This document shows, one piece after another, positions 8,074 through 17,369 of a DNA stretch of 64,000 nucleotides (its first letter is position 1; the number at the start of each line of letters is the position of its first letter). Made by a program: the position numbers and the translations under genes. Location of the stretch: NCBI RefSeq assembly GCF_017377855.1, contig NZ_JAFREP010000023.1, positions 62,001-126,000 of the forward strand, read 5' to 3'. Origin of the DNA: Acanthopleuribacter pedis. GTDB lineage: Bacteria; Acidobacteriota; Holophagae; Acanthopleuribacterales; Acanthopleuribacteraceae. The notes below the pieces were generated by a model that saw only the letters and a program-made list of their open reading frames with translations, was not told where the DNA came from and made no database searches.

Positions 8074-9318
8074 ATGCTGTTGGAATTTATGGTCAAAAAT
8101 TTTCTCTCCTTTGAAGATGCGGCCTCCTTGAACATGGCCGGTTACGGCGAACGCATTCACCCCCACCACATGGTAAAAGGCAAAGGCGGCAATGACGTCA
8201 ACCTGCTGCGCGGCGCGTTAATTTACGGGGCTAACGCTTCCGGCAAAAGCAACCTGGTCAAAGCTCTGGCTTTTGTTAAAGATTTTGTCACCCGCGGCCG
8301 GGAAAAATCAGAACCCATCGGCTACACACCTTATAAATTCTCCCATCCCGACACCTGGACCCGCTTTGAAATCGCCGTCAAAACCAAGGGCAACATTTAC
8401 CGCTACGAAATCACCCTGCTCCACGGCCGCGTTCTGATTGAAACCTTATCGCGCTCCGGTGCGCACACCGAACGCCTTATCTACAAAAGAACCACCAATG
8501 AAGAAGGCATCGCCGAGCTGGAATTAGGCTCGCGGTTCGCCAAACTCACCAAAAAAGAAAAGCAATTCATTACCTTCGTCGCGCGCGGCACCCGACCCAA
8601 CGTGTTGTTCCTCACCGAATCCGTGGAGCGCAACGTCAAAGTCTTTGATTTCATGGTGGATTGGTTCACCGATTCGCTGCTCATCGTCACCCCCAACGAC
8701 AAACCTACCAACCTCGGCGCCCAACTGGTGGCAAACCCCGATTTAGCGCGTTTCGTCAACAAATTCATCGGCGCGGCCGACACCGGCATCTCCCGGCTTA
8801 ACGTGGAACCTGTTCCGGGAACAGACCCCGGCCAACATCCCGGCGAAACAAGGTATCACCTAACCACCCAGCATCGCTCCCAACTCGGCCACACGGAACA
8901 CACCTTCGAACTGGATGAAGAATCGGACGGAACCAAACGCCTTATTGATTTACTACCCGCTTATTACAAACTCACCACCACCCCCGAGTTGGTGGTGGTC
9001 ATCGACGAGATGGGCCGCAACCTTCACCCGGAACTCATCGCGTATTTATGCGAGTGGTATTTTGACATCAACCCCAATCCGGTCTCTCAACTGATTTTCA
9101 CCACCCATCACCCCTCACTTATGGACCTATCACGCTTACGCCGTGGTGAAATCTGGTTTTGCGAAAAAGCCCCCGACGGGGCCACCGAACTCTACTCCCT
9201 GCTTGAATTTGGCAACACCCGCTACGATAAAGATGTGCAGACCGCGTACCGTCAAGGCCGCTACGGGGCCGTCCCACGACCAGCCCAAGTGGTTGACTGG
9301 GGCAAAGATGTCGTCTAA
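8074..9318 (+). CDS. rloA: AAA15-family ATPase, RloA/AriA-like
   Basis: This 414-residue ABC-type/SMC-like ATPase is of the kind found in small antiphage operons. It begins LLEFMVKNFLSFED, the usual opening of AAA15 proteins. Walker A is GANASGKSN (52-60), the signature-like motif is EESDGTKRL, Walker B is LVVVIDEMGRNLHPEL and the H-loop is TTHHPSLM. The ATG at 8074 is preceded by GGAGG; an earlier in-frame start at 8002 would precede the candidate promoter. The stop overlaps the start of the RloB-like gene by 11 bases, so the pair is probably translationally coupled. By analogy with RloA/RloB and the PARIS pair AriA/AriB, it would act as sensor or scaffold for its partner. Confidence 0.88.
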   Translation: MLLEFMVKNFLSFEDAASLNMAGYGERIHPHHMVKGKGGNDVNLLRGALIYGANASGKSNLVKALAFVKDFVTRGREKSEPIGYTPYKFSHPDTWTRFEIAVKTKGNIYRYEITLLHGRVLIETLSRSGAHTERLIYKRTTNEEGIAELELGSRFAKLTKKEKQFITFVARGTRPNVLFLTESVERNVKVFDFMVDWFTDSLLIVTPNDKPTNLGAQLVANPDLARFVNKFIGAADTGISRLNVEPVPGTDPGQHPGETRYHLTTQHRSQLGHTEHTFELDEESDGTKRLIDLLPAYYKLTTTPELVVVIDEMGRNLHPELIAYLCEWYFDINPNPVSQLIFTTHHPSLMDLSRLRRGEIWFCEKAPDGATELYSLLEFGNTRYDKDVQTAYRQGRYGAVPRPAQVVDWGKDVV

Positions 9319-9913
9319 ATACCGGCGTAAGAAAGGCATTCGCACTTTGCGAAAAACCATTGTGATCGCCGTGGAAGGGCAAAAGGACGAGGTCCAATAC
9401 TTCGAAGCACTACGCGCCCATCTCAATCACCATTGCAAGCTGGTCATCGCCCGCGCTCAAGAACGCCACGACCCCTCTCCTATGGGCACCTTTCGGCGCC
9501 TGCACGCGGAGGTTCACAAAAACCGTCGCTACCATCCCGGCCACGATCAGTTCTGGATGGTTGTCGACCGGGATCGCTACCACCGCCAAGGAAGCCTGCA
9601 GCAGGCCGTGACCCACTGCATTGAAGCGGGTTACCAAATGGCGGTCAGTAACCCCAGTTTCGATTTATGGTTGGTTTTTCACTTTGAAAACCCGACCCGG
9701 GCAATGCCGAAAAGCATCAAAAAGTACCGCAAACACCTAATGGACCAAGCCCAGATCCATGATTTCTCCGGCTTGATGCAACGGCTGAATACAGCCATGG
9801 CCCACGCGCGTGCCACGGACAACGGTCGTGATCCGTGGCCGCAACAGCCGGGCTCCCACGTGTATAAACTGGTGGAAAGCTTGGTGGTCAACCCCAAAAG
9901 CATGCCGGCTTAA
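9308..9913 (+). CDS. rloB: RloB-like protein with TOPRIM-like acidic residues
   Basis: This 201-residue protein is about the size of the RloB family, first described as open reading frames linked to restriction loci. IVIAVEGQKDEVQYF (Glu23) and WMVVDRDRY (Asp87, Asp89) have the spacing of the TOPRIM Glu and DxD metal ligands, suggesting a nuclease-type active site; SNPSFDLWLVFHF is a typical RloB block. The ATG at 9308 lies inside the last codons of the ATPase gene. In PARIS the second protein is a TOPRIM effector released on phage infection; whether that holds here is inference. No restriction-modification genes flank the pair. Confidence 0.8.
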   Translation: MSSKYRRKKGIRTLRKTIVIAVEGQKDEVQYFEALRAHLNHHCKLVIARAQERHDPSPMGTFRRLHAEVHKNRRYHPGHDQFWMVVDRDRYHRQGSLQQAVTHCIEAGYQMAVSNPSFDLWLVFHFENPTRAMPKSIKKYRKHLMDQAQIHDFSGLMQRLNTAMAHARATDNGRDPWPQQPGSHVYKLVESLVVNPKSMPA

Positions 9914-10072
9914 CCCGGGTACCTTCCGTCTCCATGCGACAATCGCAACCCCGCATCCCCCAGCCTGCTCCCTGCTGGAGACTTCCCCAAAGCGCGCCAA
10001 AGTGCTATGATTAGTCGAATCGAAACACATCCACAACCACCAGCTAACCAACAAGTTTTAATAAAGTTGCCC

Positions 10073-10618
10073 ATGCCACACCAGCTTTTCTTACTGCGCC
10101 ACGGAAAATCTTCTTGGAAGGATCCAACGCTCGACGATTATGATCGTCCGCTCAAAAAACGCGGTCGCCGCGATGCGACACACATGGGTTGGTACCTGCG
10201 CGACCAAGCACTGCGACCCGATCAGATTCTCTCGTCCACCGCCAATCGGGCACGCGGCACGACGGAACGCCTGTGCCGCGCCATGAATTTTGATCTAAGC
10301 AGCGTGATTTTCCAAAAAAACCTGTACTTTGCCGACCAACACACCCTCATCCAAACCCTGCGAGGGATACCCAATTCCGTCCAGCGCGCGATGCTTGTCG
10401 GGCATAACCCCGACTTGGAAGAATTAGCGCACGAATTAAGCGCGGCCCCCCTCACCATTCCCGAGGACGGTAAATTGATCCCCACCGCCACCCTGGTTCA
10501 TTTCGAACTTACAACCGACTGGGCCGCTCTGGCTCCCGGAACCACCAAACTGGTTTCCATTACGCGCCCCCACGGCCTGGTCGCCGTTTACGACCAGGCG
10601 ACGACCGATACACCCTGA
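10073..10618 (+). CDS. sixA: SixA-like histidine phosphatase
   Basis: This 181-residue histidine-phosphatase-superfamily protein begins QLFLLRHGKSSW, where His10 in RHG is the expected phospho-acceptor; a second catalytic His is in LVGHNPDLEEL. The segment YDRPLKKRGRRDA is characteristic of SixA, which dephosphorylates phosphohistidine, for example on phosphotransfer domains. The ATG at 10073 directly precedes the family motif; longer in-frame starts add only non-conserved sequence. It lies just upstream of polyphosphate kinase and exopolyphosphatase on the same strand, the arrangement that links SixA-like proteins to phosphate metabolism in several bacteria. The true substrate cannot be read from sequence. 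Confidence 0.85.
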   Translation: MPHQLFLLRHGKSSWKDPTLDDYDRPLKKRGRRDATHMGWYLRDQALRPDQILSSTANRARGTTERLCRAMNFDLSSVIFQKNLYFADQHTLIQTLRGIPNSVQRAMLVGHNPDLEELAHELSAAPLTIPEDGKLIPTATLVHFELTTDWAALAPGTTKLVSITRPHGLVAVYDQATTDTP

Positions 10619-10694
10619 GCACGCGGTCGCCCACAATCCCAACGCCCTTTGTCCATTTGATTTCGTGTTATTTCATTGCATTTTAGGAGGCCCC

Positions 10695-12926
10695 ATGTCG
10701 GAAGAACAGACCATCAACGTGAGCAGCAAAACCAGCCCCGGCGGCGGTCGGCTCGCCAACCCCACCGAAGAGCCGACACACACCTGGGACCTCAACGCAC
10801 CCGAGCTCTATCTCAACCGTGAGCTAACCTGGCTCAATTTCAACCTGCGTGTTTTGGCCCAAGCCCGCGATAACCGCGTCCCCCTTTTGGAGCGCGCTAA
10901 GTTCATCGCCATCACCTGTTCCAACCTCGATGAATTTTTTATGAAGCGCATCGGCGGCCTCAAACAACAGATCGGTGCCGGCATCACCGACCTCTCGGTC
11001 GACGGCCGCAACCCACAGCAACAAATCGAGGCCTGCCACGAAATCATCCGCAAACTGGAAAGAGACAAAAACGCGTTATTTGAACAAACCATGGCGGAAC
11101 TGGCCGAAAACGGCATCGAACTGCTGACCTGGGATCAATTCACCGCGGAAGAGCAGTACTACCTGCGCACCTACTTCCAGTCGAACATCTACCCCTTGGT
11201 TACCCCGCAAGGAATTGATCCGGCACACCCCTTCCCTTTTATTTCCAACCTGTCCCTCAACCTGCTGGTCACGCTGCGTCATCCGGGCGCGGGCGACATG
11301 CAACCGGCCCTGGCACGCGTCAAGGTGCCGGTCGGCGCCGATGTCCCGCGCTTCCTCTCAATTCCGGGTACGTACCGCTACGCCCGCCTGGAAGACGTCA
11401 TGTCCCACAACCTCGATCTGCTTTTCCCAAAAATGGAGATCATCGATTGTTGTCAGTTCCGGGTAACCCGCAACGCAGTCACCGAGTTGGACGAGGAACA
11501 GGCCGACGATCTATTGGCCATGATTGAAACCGAATTGCGCTACCGCCGCTTCGCATCCATTGTGCGGCTCCAGGTTGAACCCTCGATAAGCAAAAATGAT
11601 CGCGGCATGCTGGCCGCCGAGCTGGGGCTGGACGAAGAATCGGATGTTTTTGAGGTCGGCGGTATGATGGGTAAAACCGACTTCTTCGAAATTGCCATGC
11701 TGGATTTGCCTCACTTACGCGATCCCAAACACCATCCGGTCGATCACCCACGCCTGCGGGAAAAATCCAACTTCTTCCACAATCTGCGCCGCAACGGTCC
11801 CATTTTGCTGTACCACCCCTACGAATCATTCAGTTCCTCGGTTGAGCGCTTTTTGGAAGAAGCCAGCAACGACCCCAAGGTACGCGCGATTAAGATGACC
11901 CTCTACCGCACCAGTAAAGATTCCAAGGTCATTCACTCACTGGTCAACGCCGCGCTGAACGGGAAACAGGTCGCGGTGGTTGTGGAACTGAAGGCTCGGT
12001 TCGATGAAGCAGCGAACATCCGCTGGGCCAACCGTCTGGAGGAAGCGGGCATTCACGTAACCTATGGTGTGGTTGGCTTCAAAACCCATTGCAAAACGAT
12101 TTTGGTCGTTCGTCGCGATTACGACGGCATCCGCCGCTACGCCCACATCGGCACGGGGAACTACCACGGCGGGACGGCGCGACTTTATACAGACTTTGGT
12201 TTGTTCACTTGCGATCCCGAGATCGGCCAAGACCTCACCGAGTTCTTTAACTACCTCAGTACCGGCTTCACGCCAAAACGCCAGTACCGCAAATTGGTGG
12301 TTGCCCCGAGCGACATGAAGCGCAAAATCATCAACAAAATCAACGGGGAAATCGAACACCAACGCCAGGGGCGCCAAGGGCATATTCGTTTTAAAATGAA
12401 CGCCTTAGAAGACTCAGACGTGGCGCGCGCACTCTACAAAGCCGGCCAAGCCGGTGTCAAAGTCGACCTCATCGTGCGCGATACCTGCCGTTTGCGTCCC
12501 GGTATTCCGGGCCTAAGCGAAAGCGTCACCGTCATTAGCATTGTCGGCCGTTTTCTCGAACACGCCCGTCTTTATTATTTCGGCAACGGCGGCGAGCCTG
12601 AGTTCTACATCGGCAGTGCCGACATCATGAAACGCAATCTGGAAAGCCGCGTCGAGGTGGTGGTGCCCATTGAGGATCCCATTCTTCAGAAAGATCTAAC
12701 CCGCCTGCTCGACATCCAACTGGAGGATCGCTACAGTACTTGGGAAATGCAATCGGACGGAACCTACGAGCAGCGTCAACCGTCCAACGCGGCCGAAGAA
12801 AAAGGTTGTCAGCAACGGATTATCGAAATCGCGGAGAAACGCGAGGCGGCTCTGGGCAAAATCAAACGCGTCAAAACCAAAGCCAAATCAAAAAAAGTTC
12901 ACTGGAGCGCGTTCCTTAACCGATAA
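10695..12926 (+). CDS. ppk: Polyphosphate kinase 1
   Basis: Makes long-chain inorganic polyphosphate from ATP, reversibly, via a phosphohistidine intermediate. The 743-residue protein has the Ppk1 order: N-terminal domain (LYLNRELTWLNFNLRVL), middle domain with HPFPFISNLSLNL, and two phospholipase-D-like C-terminal domains. The first contains VVELKARFDEAANI, the autophosphorylated His region THCKTILVVRR, and HIGTGNYH; the second contains IVRDTCRLRPG. The ATG at 10695 has a perfect AGGAGG eight bases upstream. A 42-base gap separates it from ppx. Polyphosphate turnover is therefore encoded as a unit. Confidence 0.96.
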   Translation: MSEEQTINVSSKTSPGGGRLANPTEEPTHTWDLNAPELYLNRELTWLNFNLRVLAQARDNRVPLLERAKFIAITCSNLDEFFMKRIGGLKQQIGAGITDLSVDGRNPQQQIEACHEIIRKLERDKNALFEQTMAELAENGIELLTWDQFTAEEQYYLRTYFQSNIYPLVTPQGIDPAHPFPFISNLSLNLLVTLRHPGAGDMQPALARVKVPVGADVPRFLSIPGTYRYARLEDVMSHNLDLLFPKMEIIDCCQFRVTRNAVTELDEEQADDLLAMIETELRYRRFASIVRLQVEPSISKNDRGMLAAELGLDEESDVFEVGGMMGKTDFFEIAMLDLPHLRDPKHHPVDHPRLREKSNFFHNLRRNGPILLYHPYESFSSSVERFLEEASNDPKVRAIKMTLYRTSKDSKVIHSLVNAALNGKQVAVVVELKARFDEAANIRWANRLEEAGIHVTYGVVGFKTHCKTILVVRRDYDGIRRYAHIGTGNYHGGTARLYTDFGLFTCDPEIGQDLTEFFNYLSTGFTPKRQYRKLVVAPSDMKRKIINKINGEIEHQRQGRQGHIRFKMNALEDSDVARALYKAGQAGVKVDLIVRDTCRLRPGIPGLSESVTVISIVGRFLEHARLYYFGNGGEPEFYIGSADIMKRNLESRVEVVVPIEDPILQKDLTRLLDIQLEDRYSTWEMQSDGTYEQRQPSNAAEEKGCQQRIIEIAEKREAALGKIKRVKTKAKSKKVHWSAFLNR

Positions 12927-12968
12927 AGGATAAAATCCAACAAATTTCCTAAACACCGAGACATTTTC

Positions 12969-14462
12969 ATGCCTAACTCTATGACCATTGCCACCGTTGA
13001 CCTGGGCTCAAACAGCTTCCATCTCGCCATAGCCCGCGTACGCCAGGACGGCCGAGTCAAGGTGATTGACACCCTCAAGGAGCCGGTACGCCTGCGCATG
13101 GGCCTCGACGAGGACGGCAGCATTTCCGAGGCCGCCCAGACTCGCGCGCTGGAATGCTTGGCGCGATTCGAGCAGCGTCTGCGCGGGGTAGACCCCGACC
13201 ACATCCGCGCGGTGGGAACCAATACACTGCGCTCCTCCAAAAACAGTTACGCCTTTTTGGAGAAAATCAGCCAAACCCTAAAGGTACCGATCGATATCAT
13301 CGGCGGTCGCGAAGAGGCCCGCCTTATCTACAAAGGCGTGGCCCAGCACCTGCCTCGGTCTCGCAAACGCAATTTCGTGGTGGATATCGGTGGCGGCTCC
13401 ACGGAATTTGTGATCGGTACCAACAACGAGCCGGACGTCATGGAAAGTCGCGAACTGGGATGCGTTACCTTCAGCATGAAATACTTTCCCGACGGAAACA
13501 TTACCCGTCGTGGCTTTAACCGAGCCATGGTCCATGTGGGCAGGGAACTCCAGCGCTACCACGCCACCTTCAGTGGGGAAAATTGGGAGCGCGCGGTAGG
13601 TGCCAGCGGCACCATTAAAGCCATCGGCAACGTGATCGCGGCCATGACCAACGGCGACAACATCATCACCCTCGAGGCGTTGGACGCCATCCGTGACCGA
13701 CTCTTCGAGGCAAAAAAAATGAGCAACGGCCTATTTGCCGGTTTGCGCGAGGACCGCGTCCCCGTTTTTCCCGGCGGGTTTTCTATCCTTTACGGGATCT
13801 TTCACGAACTCTCGATTCCCAAAATGTTGGTCTCCCAACAAAGCCTACGCGACGGGGTCATCTACGAAATGGTGGGCCGCGAGCAGGACCACGACATCCG
13901 CGTCGCCTCGGTCAAAGCCATGGCGGGTTTCTACGGGGTCGACCCCGTCCAATCGGAACGCGTCCGCAACCTAGCCCTACAACTGTTCCCCCAGGTTTCC
14001 CACGCCTTGCTACACCGGCGCGACATGGCCCGAAAAATCCTCGGCTGGGCGGCGGATCTTCACGAAATCGGCTTAGCCCTCGCCCATTCCGGTTACCACA
14101 AGCACGGCGGTTATTTGCTACTCAACACGGACATGGACGGCTTTTCCAAAATTGAGCAAGGCCTGCTCAGCTTCCTGGTGGTCAACCACCGAAAACGCCT
14201 CAAAACAGACAACCTTCCCTACGAGAACGTGTTCGATTGGCCGCTGGTTTTTGTGTTCCGCTTGGCCTTTTTGTTTTGCCGGGATCGCAGTGATCGGCCC
14301 TTGCCGAACATTGAAATTGACTGGGAAGAACGCAACATTTACCTTTCGGTTTCACCCGACTGGCTCGCCGACCATCCCTTGACCCGACACGATTTAGAAC
14401 TGGAACAAGGCTATTGGCAGCGCGAAAACTTCGCATTACACCTCAATAAAGAGGTACCTTGA
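12969..14462 (+). CDS. ppx: Exopolyphosphatase / GppA-type phosphatase
   Basis: This 497-residue member of the ASKHA phosphatase fold removes terminal phosphate from polyphosphate, or pppGpp in the GppA branch. The N-terminal ATPase-like half shows VDLGSNSFHL, IIGGREEARLIYKGV and DIGGGSTEFVIG, all Ppx/GppA hallmarks. The C-terminal half carries HD-like residues (AADLHEIGLALAHSGYHKHGGYLL), as in the longer Ppx proteins of about 500 residues. Its position after ppk favours exopolyphosphatase. The start at 12969 has only a weak upstream ribosome site, perhaps reflecting coupling to ppk. Confidence 0.93.
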   Translation: MPNSMTIATVDLGSNSFHLAIARVRQDGRVKVIDTLKEPVRLRMGLDEDGSISEAAQTRALECLARFEQRLRGVDPDHIRAVGTNTLRSSKNSYAFLEKISQTLKVPIDIIGGREEARLIYKGVAQHLPRSRKRNFVVDIGGGSTEFVIGTNNEPDVMESRELGCVTFSMKYFPDGNITRRGFNRAMVHVGRELQRYHATFSGENWERAVGASGTIKAIGNVIAAMTNGDNIITLEALDAIRDRLFEAKKMSNGLFAGLREDRVPVFPGGFSILYGIFHELSIPKMLVSQQSLRDGVIYEMVGREQDHDIRVASVKAMAGFYGVDPVQSERVRNLALQLFPQVSHALLHRRDMARKILGWAADLHEIGLALAHSGYHKHGGYLLLNTDMDGFSKIEQGLLSFLVVNHRKRLKTDNLPYENVFDWPLVFVFRLAFLFCRDRSDRPLPNIEIDWEERNIYLSVSPDWLADHPLTRHDLELEQGYWQRENFALHLNKEVP

Positions 14463-14780
14463 TCCAAGCTTTTCCAATTGCCTGATGGAATTGGTGCCGA
14501 GCTAAATGCCGATGGCTTGTGATTCCGACGCCTTGAGCCCGCATTTCTCGCGGTTACCGTACCCTTTCGCCGGCGGGGGCTCGCATCCATGTTGTTCCCC
14601 CGCGCCCAAAAGGTCGAGGGTTTGGGGCAAACGTCCCTTTTTTTACTTGACCCACGCCGGTCGCAACAGCTTGGATGGAACCATTCCATGTTTTGCAACG
14701 GCTCCTAGCCCCCATTGCTCACCAGAAGAAGTGGGCGCCGTCGCCGTTAACCCATTTCCATACTCTCGGAGGACTTAGCC
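14463..14780. other. Spacer between ppx and the small membrane protein
   Basis: No gene supported. Just after ppx is a weak inverted pair CCAATT/AATTGG. At 14536-14552 is GCCCGCATTTCTCGCGG, which matches a family-1 terminal tip without the rest of the element. GGAGG at 14768-14772 is the ribosome site for the next gene. Confidence 0.5.
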
Positions 14781-15113
14781 TTGGACCTTATTGTGCGAAC
14801 CCTGGTCATGAGTGGCGTTATCTTCGGCGTTTCATCGGTCATGCCCGGCATCAAAATTAAGAACTTCCTGACCGCCGTCAAAGTAGCCGTTGTCTATAGC
14901 CTAATCCACCTCTTGCTGTTCAAGGTGCTGGTTATCCTAACGTTGCCCCTGTCCTTTCTCACCCTGGGTTTGTTTACCCTGGTGATTCAGGCCGGTTTGC
15001 TATGGCTCACGGACCAGATCATCGAGGATTTTGAGATCGACAACTTCGGAACCACCTTCCTTGCCGCCCTGGTAATTAGCGTGCTGAACTGGGTCCTGTT
15101 TAAGCTGATTTAA
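14781..15113 (+). CDS. Small integral membrane protein, phage-holin superfamily IV (YvlD-like)
   Basis: This 110-residue protein is almost entirely hydrophobic with four predicted membrane helices (about residues 5-22, 30-48, 52-75, 88-108). The phrases VMPGIKIKNFLTAVKVAVVYSLIH and LPLSFLTLGLFTLVI match the widespread YvlD/four-helix family named after mycobacteriophage holins, whose cellular role is unknown. The start is a TTG with CGGAGG nine bases upstream; no ATG or GTG fits. It converges on the TonB-receptor gene with 18 bases between stops. Despite the family name there is no sign of phage here. Confidence 0.85.
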   Translation: MDLIVRTLVMSGVIFGVSSVMPGIKIKNFLTAVKVAVVYSLIHLLLFKVLVILTLPLSFLTLGLFTLVIQAGLLWLTDQIIEDFEIDNFGTTFLAALVISVLNWVLFKLI

Positions 15114-15131
15114 CATCGACGGGATCCTGCA

Positions 15132-17369
15132 TCAGCGCCAACTCGCTTGAAGCCCCAACATCAACCGACGGCCCGGCTCGTACACACCCGAGCCGTGGCT
15201 TTTGTAAAGCTTGTCCGTCAGGTTTTCGAACCCTGCTTTCACGTCGAGGAACTCATTAAACCGGTAATTGCCGCGCAAGTGGAACACACCGTAACCCGGG
15301 GTGCCCCCCTCGGGAATGCGGTTATCGCTGATGTCACCACTGGAAAGCCGGTCCTGACGGTCCGCCCAACTAAAGACACCGCTCAGGTTCCACTGACCGG
15401 CACGATAGCGCCACGACAGGTTCCCCCGCAGTGGCGGGATGCGCCGCATGGGTTCGTCGTTTTCGGTATTGGTCCCCTTGGTCCAAGCCGCGTCGGCACG
15501 CCAACCGTGGCGCAACCCTACTTGACCTTGAATTTGCAACGAAGCACCGTTTACCTCGGCCTCACCAACGTTGTCAATCACAAACACCTGTTCGCCGTTA
15601 TAGGTGTCGCGCCCCTGCCAGGTCCCGGGAACCTTGTCCATCAGGTCCTCGTATCGGGCGTGGTAAACTCCGGCCTCAACCGTGGCCCGCGCCAAACGGA
15701 AGCGCAGGTTGAGCTCATAATTCCACAAACGCTCCGGTTCTAAATCCGGGTTGGGTGCATCAAAGCCCTGATTGCTGGCGCCCAGCGCCAAACTATCTTC
15801 CAAACTGGGCGCGCGAAATCCTTGGCTCACGCCCAGGTTTAAAACGTATCGGTCGTTGCGCATCGCCCAGGTCGCGGTCGGCGTCAGTTCGCTGTTTTTT
15901 TGACGTACGTTTCCAATCGGTTCCGCCAAACTTCCCTCTAATTCGACCCAGGTATGCCGTAAACCCAGGCGCAACCAGTGATTGCCAAAAAGGTTGCTTT
16001 CGTTGGTCACGAACAAACCAAGCGTTTGAAAAGCCGAGCCGTCGGGGAACTTGGAGCCCGCCACCACGGTTGTATCGGTGGTGAGATCGGTTAGCAGACC
16101 GGCTGATTCGACACCGTCGTCGGCAAAGTCAAAGCCGTATACCCATTGGCTTCGTTGCCCCACCTTGGTGAAGCTGCCGTTGAACTGAAGGGTTTCGGTG
16201 CGGTCCTGCTCCAATTCCAATTCGTCGGGCGAACGGCTGGAAATACGGCGGCGACCTTCATCCTGCTGCATCAGGCCCAATCCGATATCGAGATGGTCCA
16301 TCAGGAGCGAGGGGGTACTGGATTCAAAACGAACCCCGTGTAGCCGAAATTCTTGAGGGTGGTATTCCCACAGCAGATCACGGCCGGAGATGACCCGATC
16401 CGTGCGCGGCACATTATCACCGCGCGAAACGCTGTTGATGATTCGGACCCGTTGGTTTTCATTTAGTTTATAGGTGATATTGAGGGAGCCGTCCCAGGCG
16501 TCGTAACCGGTGGGAACCTGCGCGCCGATGGGATCGGGCGCTTCGAGGTCTTCGTATTGATTTAAGCTAAAGTGGCCGGCAAAAGCGAGATTACCGAAGG
16601 CCGCATGGCCGTGCAAACGGTGGGTGGTGCTTTCGTCGGCGGAACTAATTTGACCGTGATAGTGAAGCGCGTCACCCTTTTGCTCGGCGGGATCGTTGGT
16701 ACGCAAGTGGACGGTACCACCCAAGCCGTCTGAACCGTATTGCACCCCACTGGGACCGCCCAAAACTTCAAATTGCTCTAAATTGGCGCCGGGAATCGAG
16801 TTGAGGTACTGGTTTAAACCCAGGCGAAAGGTGGCGTTGTTGAGCCGAAAACCATCGACCATCAGGAGCACACGATTGCCGGACATCCCGCGAAGAATCG
16901 GCGAGCCGCCGCCGAGGTTGGTTTTCTGCAACAGAACCTCGGCTTCTTCCTTAAGCCAATCCGAGGTTTGCGCGGTGACCCGCTCGGGGTGATCCTTGGG
17001 CTGGATAACCGAAACCTCGCCGGCCACGTCCCAGGTCGATTGGGCGGTGCGTCCCGCGCTCACAACTTGATGGACGTTTAAGCCGCGCCCGTCGACAAAA
17101 ATCACAATCGATTCGCCCGCACCGTAGGTCGACCAAGCGCCGACAAACATGGTTTGCCGTGCGCCGTCCACCACCTCAAAGGCGGCACTACGCTCGGGAA
17201 TCACCAATTGGAGCGAACCATCCCGGTTAAATTGAAAGTCGGCGTCGGTATCACAAATGAGCTGCCAACCCGTGAAATCGTCGACACGATCACTCCGCAA
17301 ATGAACCGCGACCGGCTCCGTGGGAAGCGACCCCATCAACCAAACCGACAAAAGTAACCAGGAAACCAT
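15132..17369 (-). CDS. TonB-dependent outer-membrane receptor
   Basis: This 745-residue ligand-gated outer-membrane transporter depends on TonB/ExbBD. I use the ATG at 17369, which has GGAG seven bases upstream and gives a signal peptide starting MVSWLLLSVWLMGSLP. About 120 residues of extra N-terminal sequence precede the plug. The plug is recognisable from SPILRGMSGNRVLLMVDGFRLNN and SGVQYGSDGLGGTVHLRT. The barrel ends in a short beta segment closing with Trp-Arg (LMLGLQASWR). The ligand is unknown; no siderophore or vitamin genes adjoin it. Confidence 0.92.
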   Translation of the reverse strand: MVSWLLLSVWLMGSLPTEPVAVHLRSDRVDDFTGWQLICDTDADFQFNRDGSLQLVIPERSAAFEVVDGARQTMFVGAWSTYGAGESIVIFVDGRGLNVHQVVSAGRTAQSTWDVAGEVSVIQPKDHPERVTAQTSDWLKEEAEVLLQKTNLGGGSPILRGMSGNRVLLMVDGFRLNNATFRLGLNQYLNSIPGANLEQFEVLGGPSGVQYGSDGLGGTVHLRTNDPAEQKGDALHYHGQISSADESTTHRLHGHAAFGNLAFAGHFSLNQYEDLEAPDPIGAQVPTGYDAWDGSLNITYKLNENQRVRIINSVSRGDNVPRTDRVISGRDLLWEYHPQEFRLHGVRFESSTPSLLMDHLDIGLGLMQQDEGRRRISSRSPDELELEQDRTETLQFNGSFTKVGQRSQWVYGFDFADDGVESAGLLTDLTTDTTVVAGSKFPDGSAFQTLGLFVTNESNLFGNHWLRLGLRHTWVELEGSLAEPIGNVRQKNSELTPTATWAMRNDRYVLNLGVSQGFRAPSLEDSLALGASNQGFDAPNPDLEPERLWNYELNLRFRLARATVEAGVYHARYEDLMDKVPGTWQGRDTYNGEQVFVIDNVGEAEVNGASLQIQGQVGLRHGWRADAAWTKGTNTENDEPMRRIPPLRGNLSWRYRAGQWNLSGVFSWADRQDRLSSGDISDNRIPEGGTPGYGVFHLRGNYRFNEFLDVKAGFENLTDKLYKSHGSGVYEPGRRLMLGLQASWR

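Noticed and set aside
14781..15113. Holin of a prophage
   Set aside because: It matches the YvlD-type cellular family and no phage genes are nearby.
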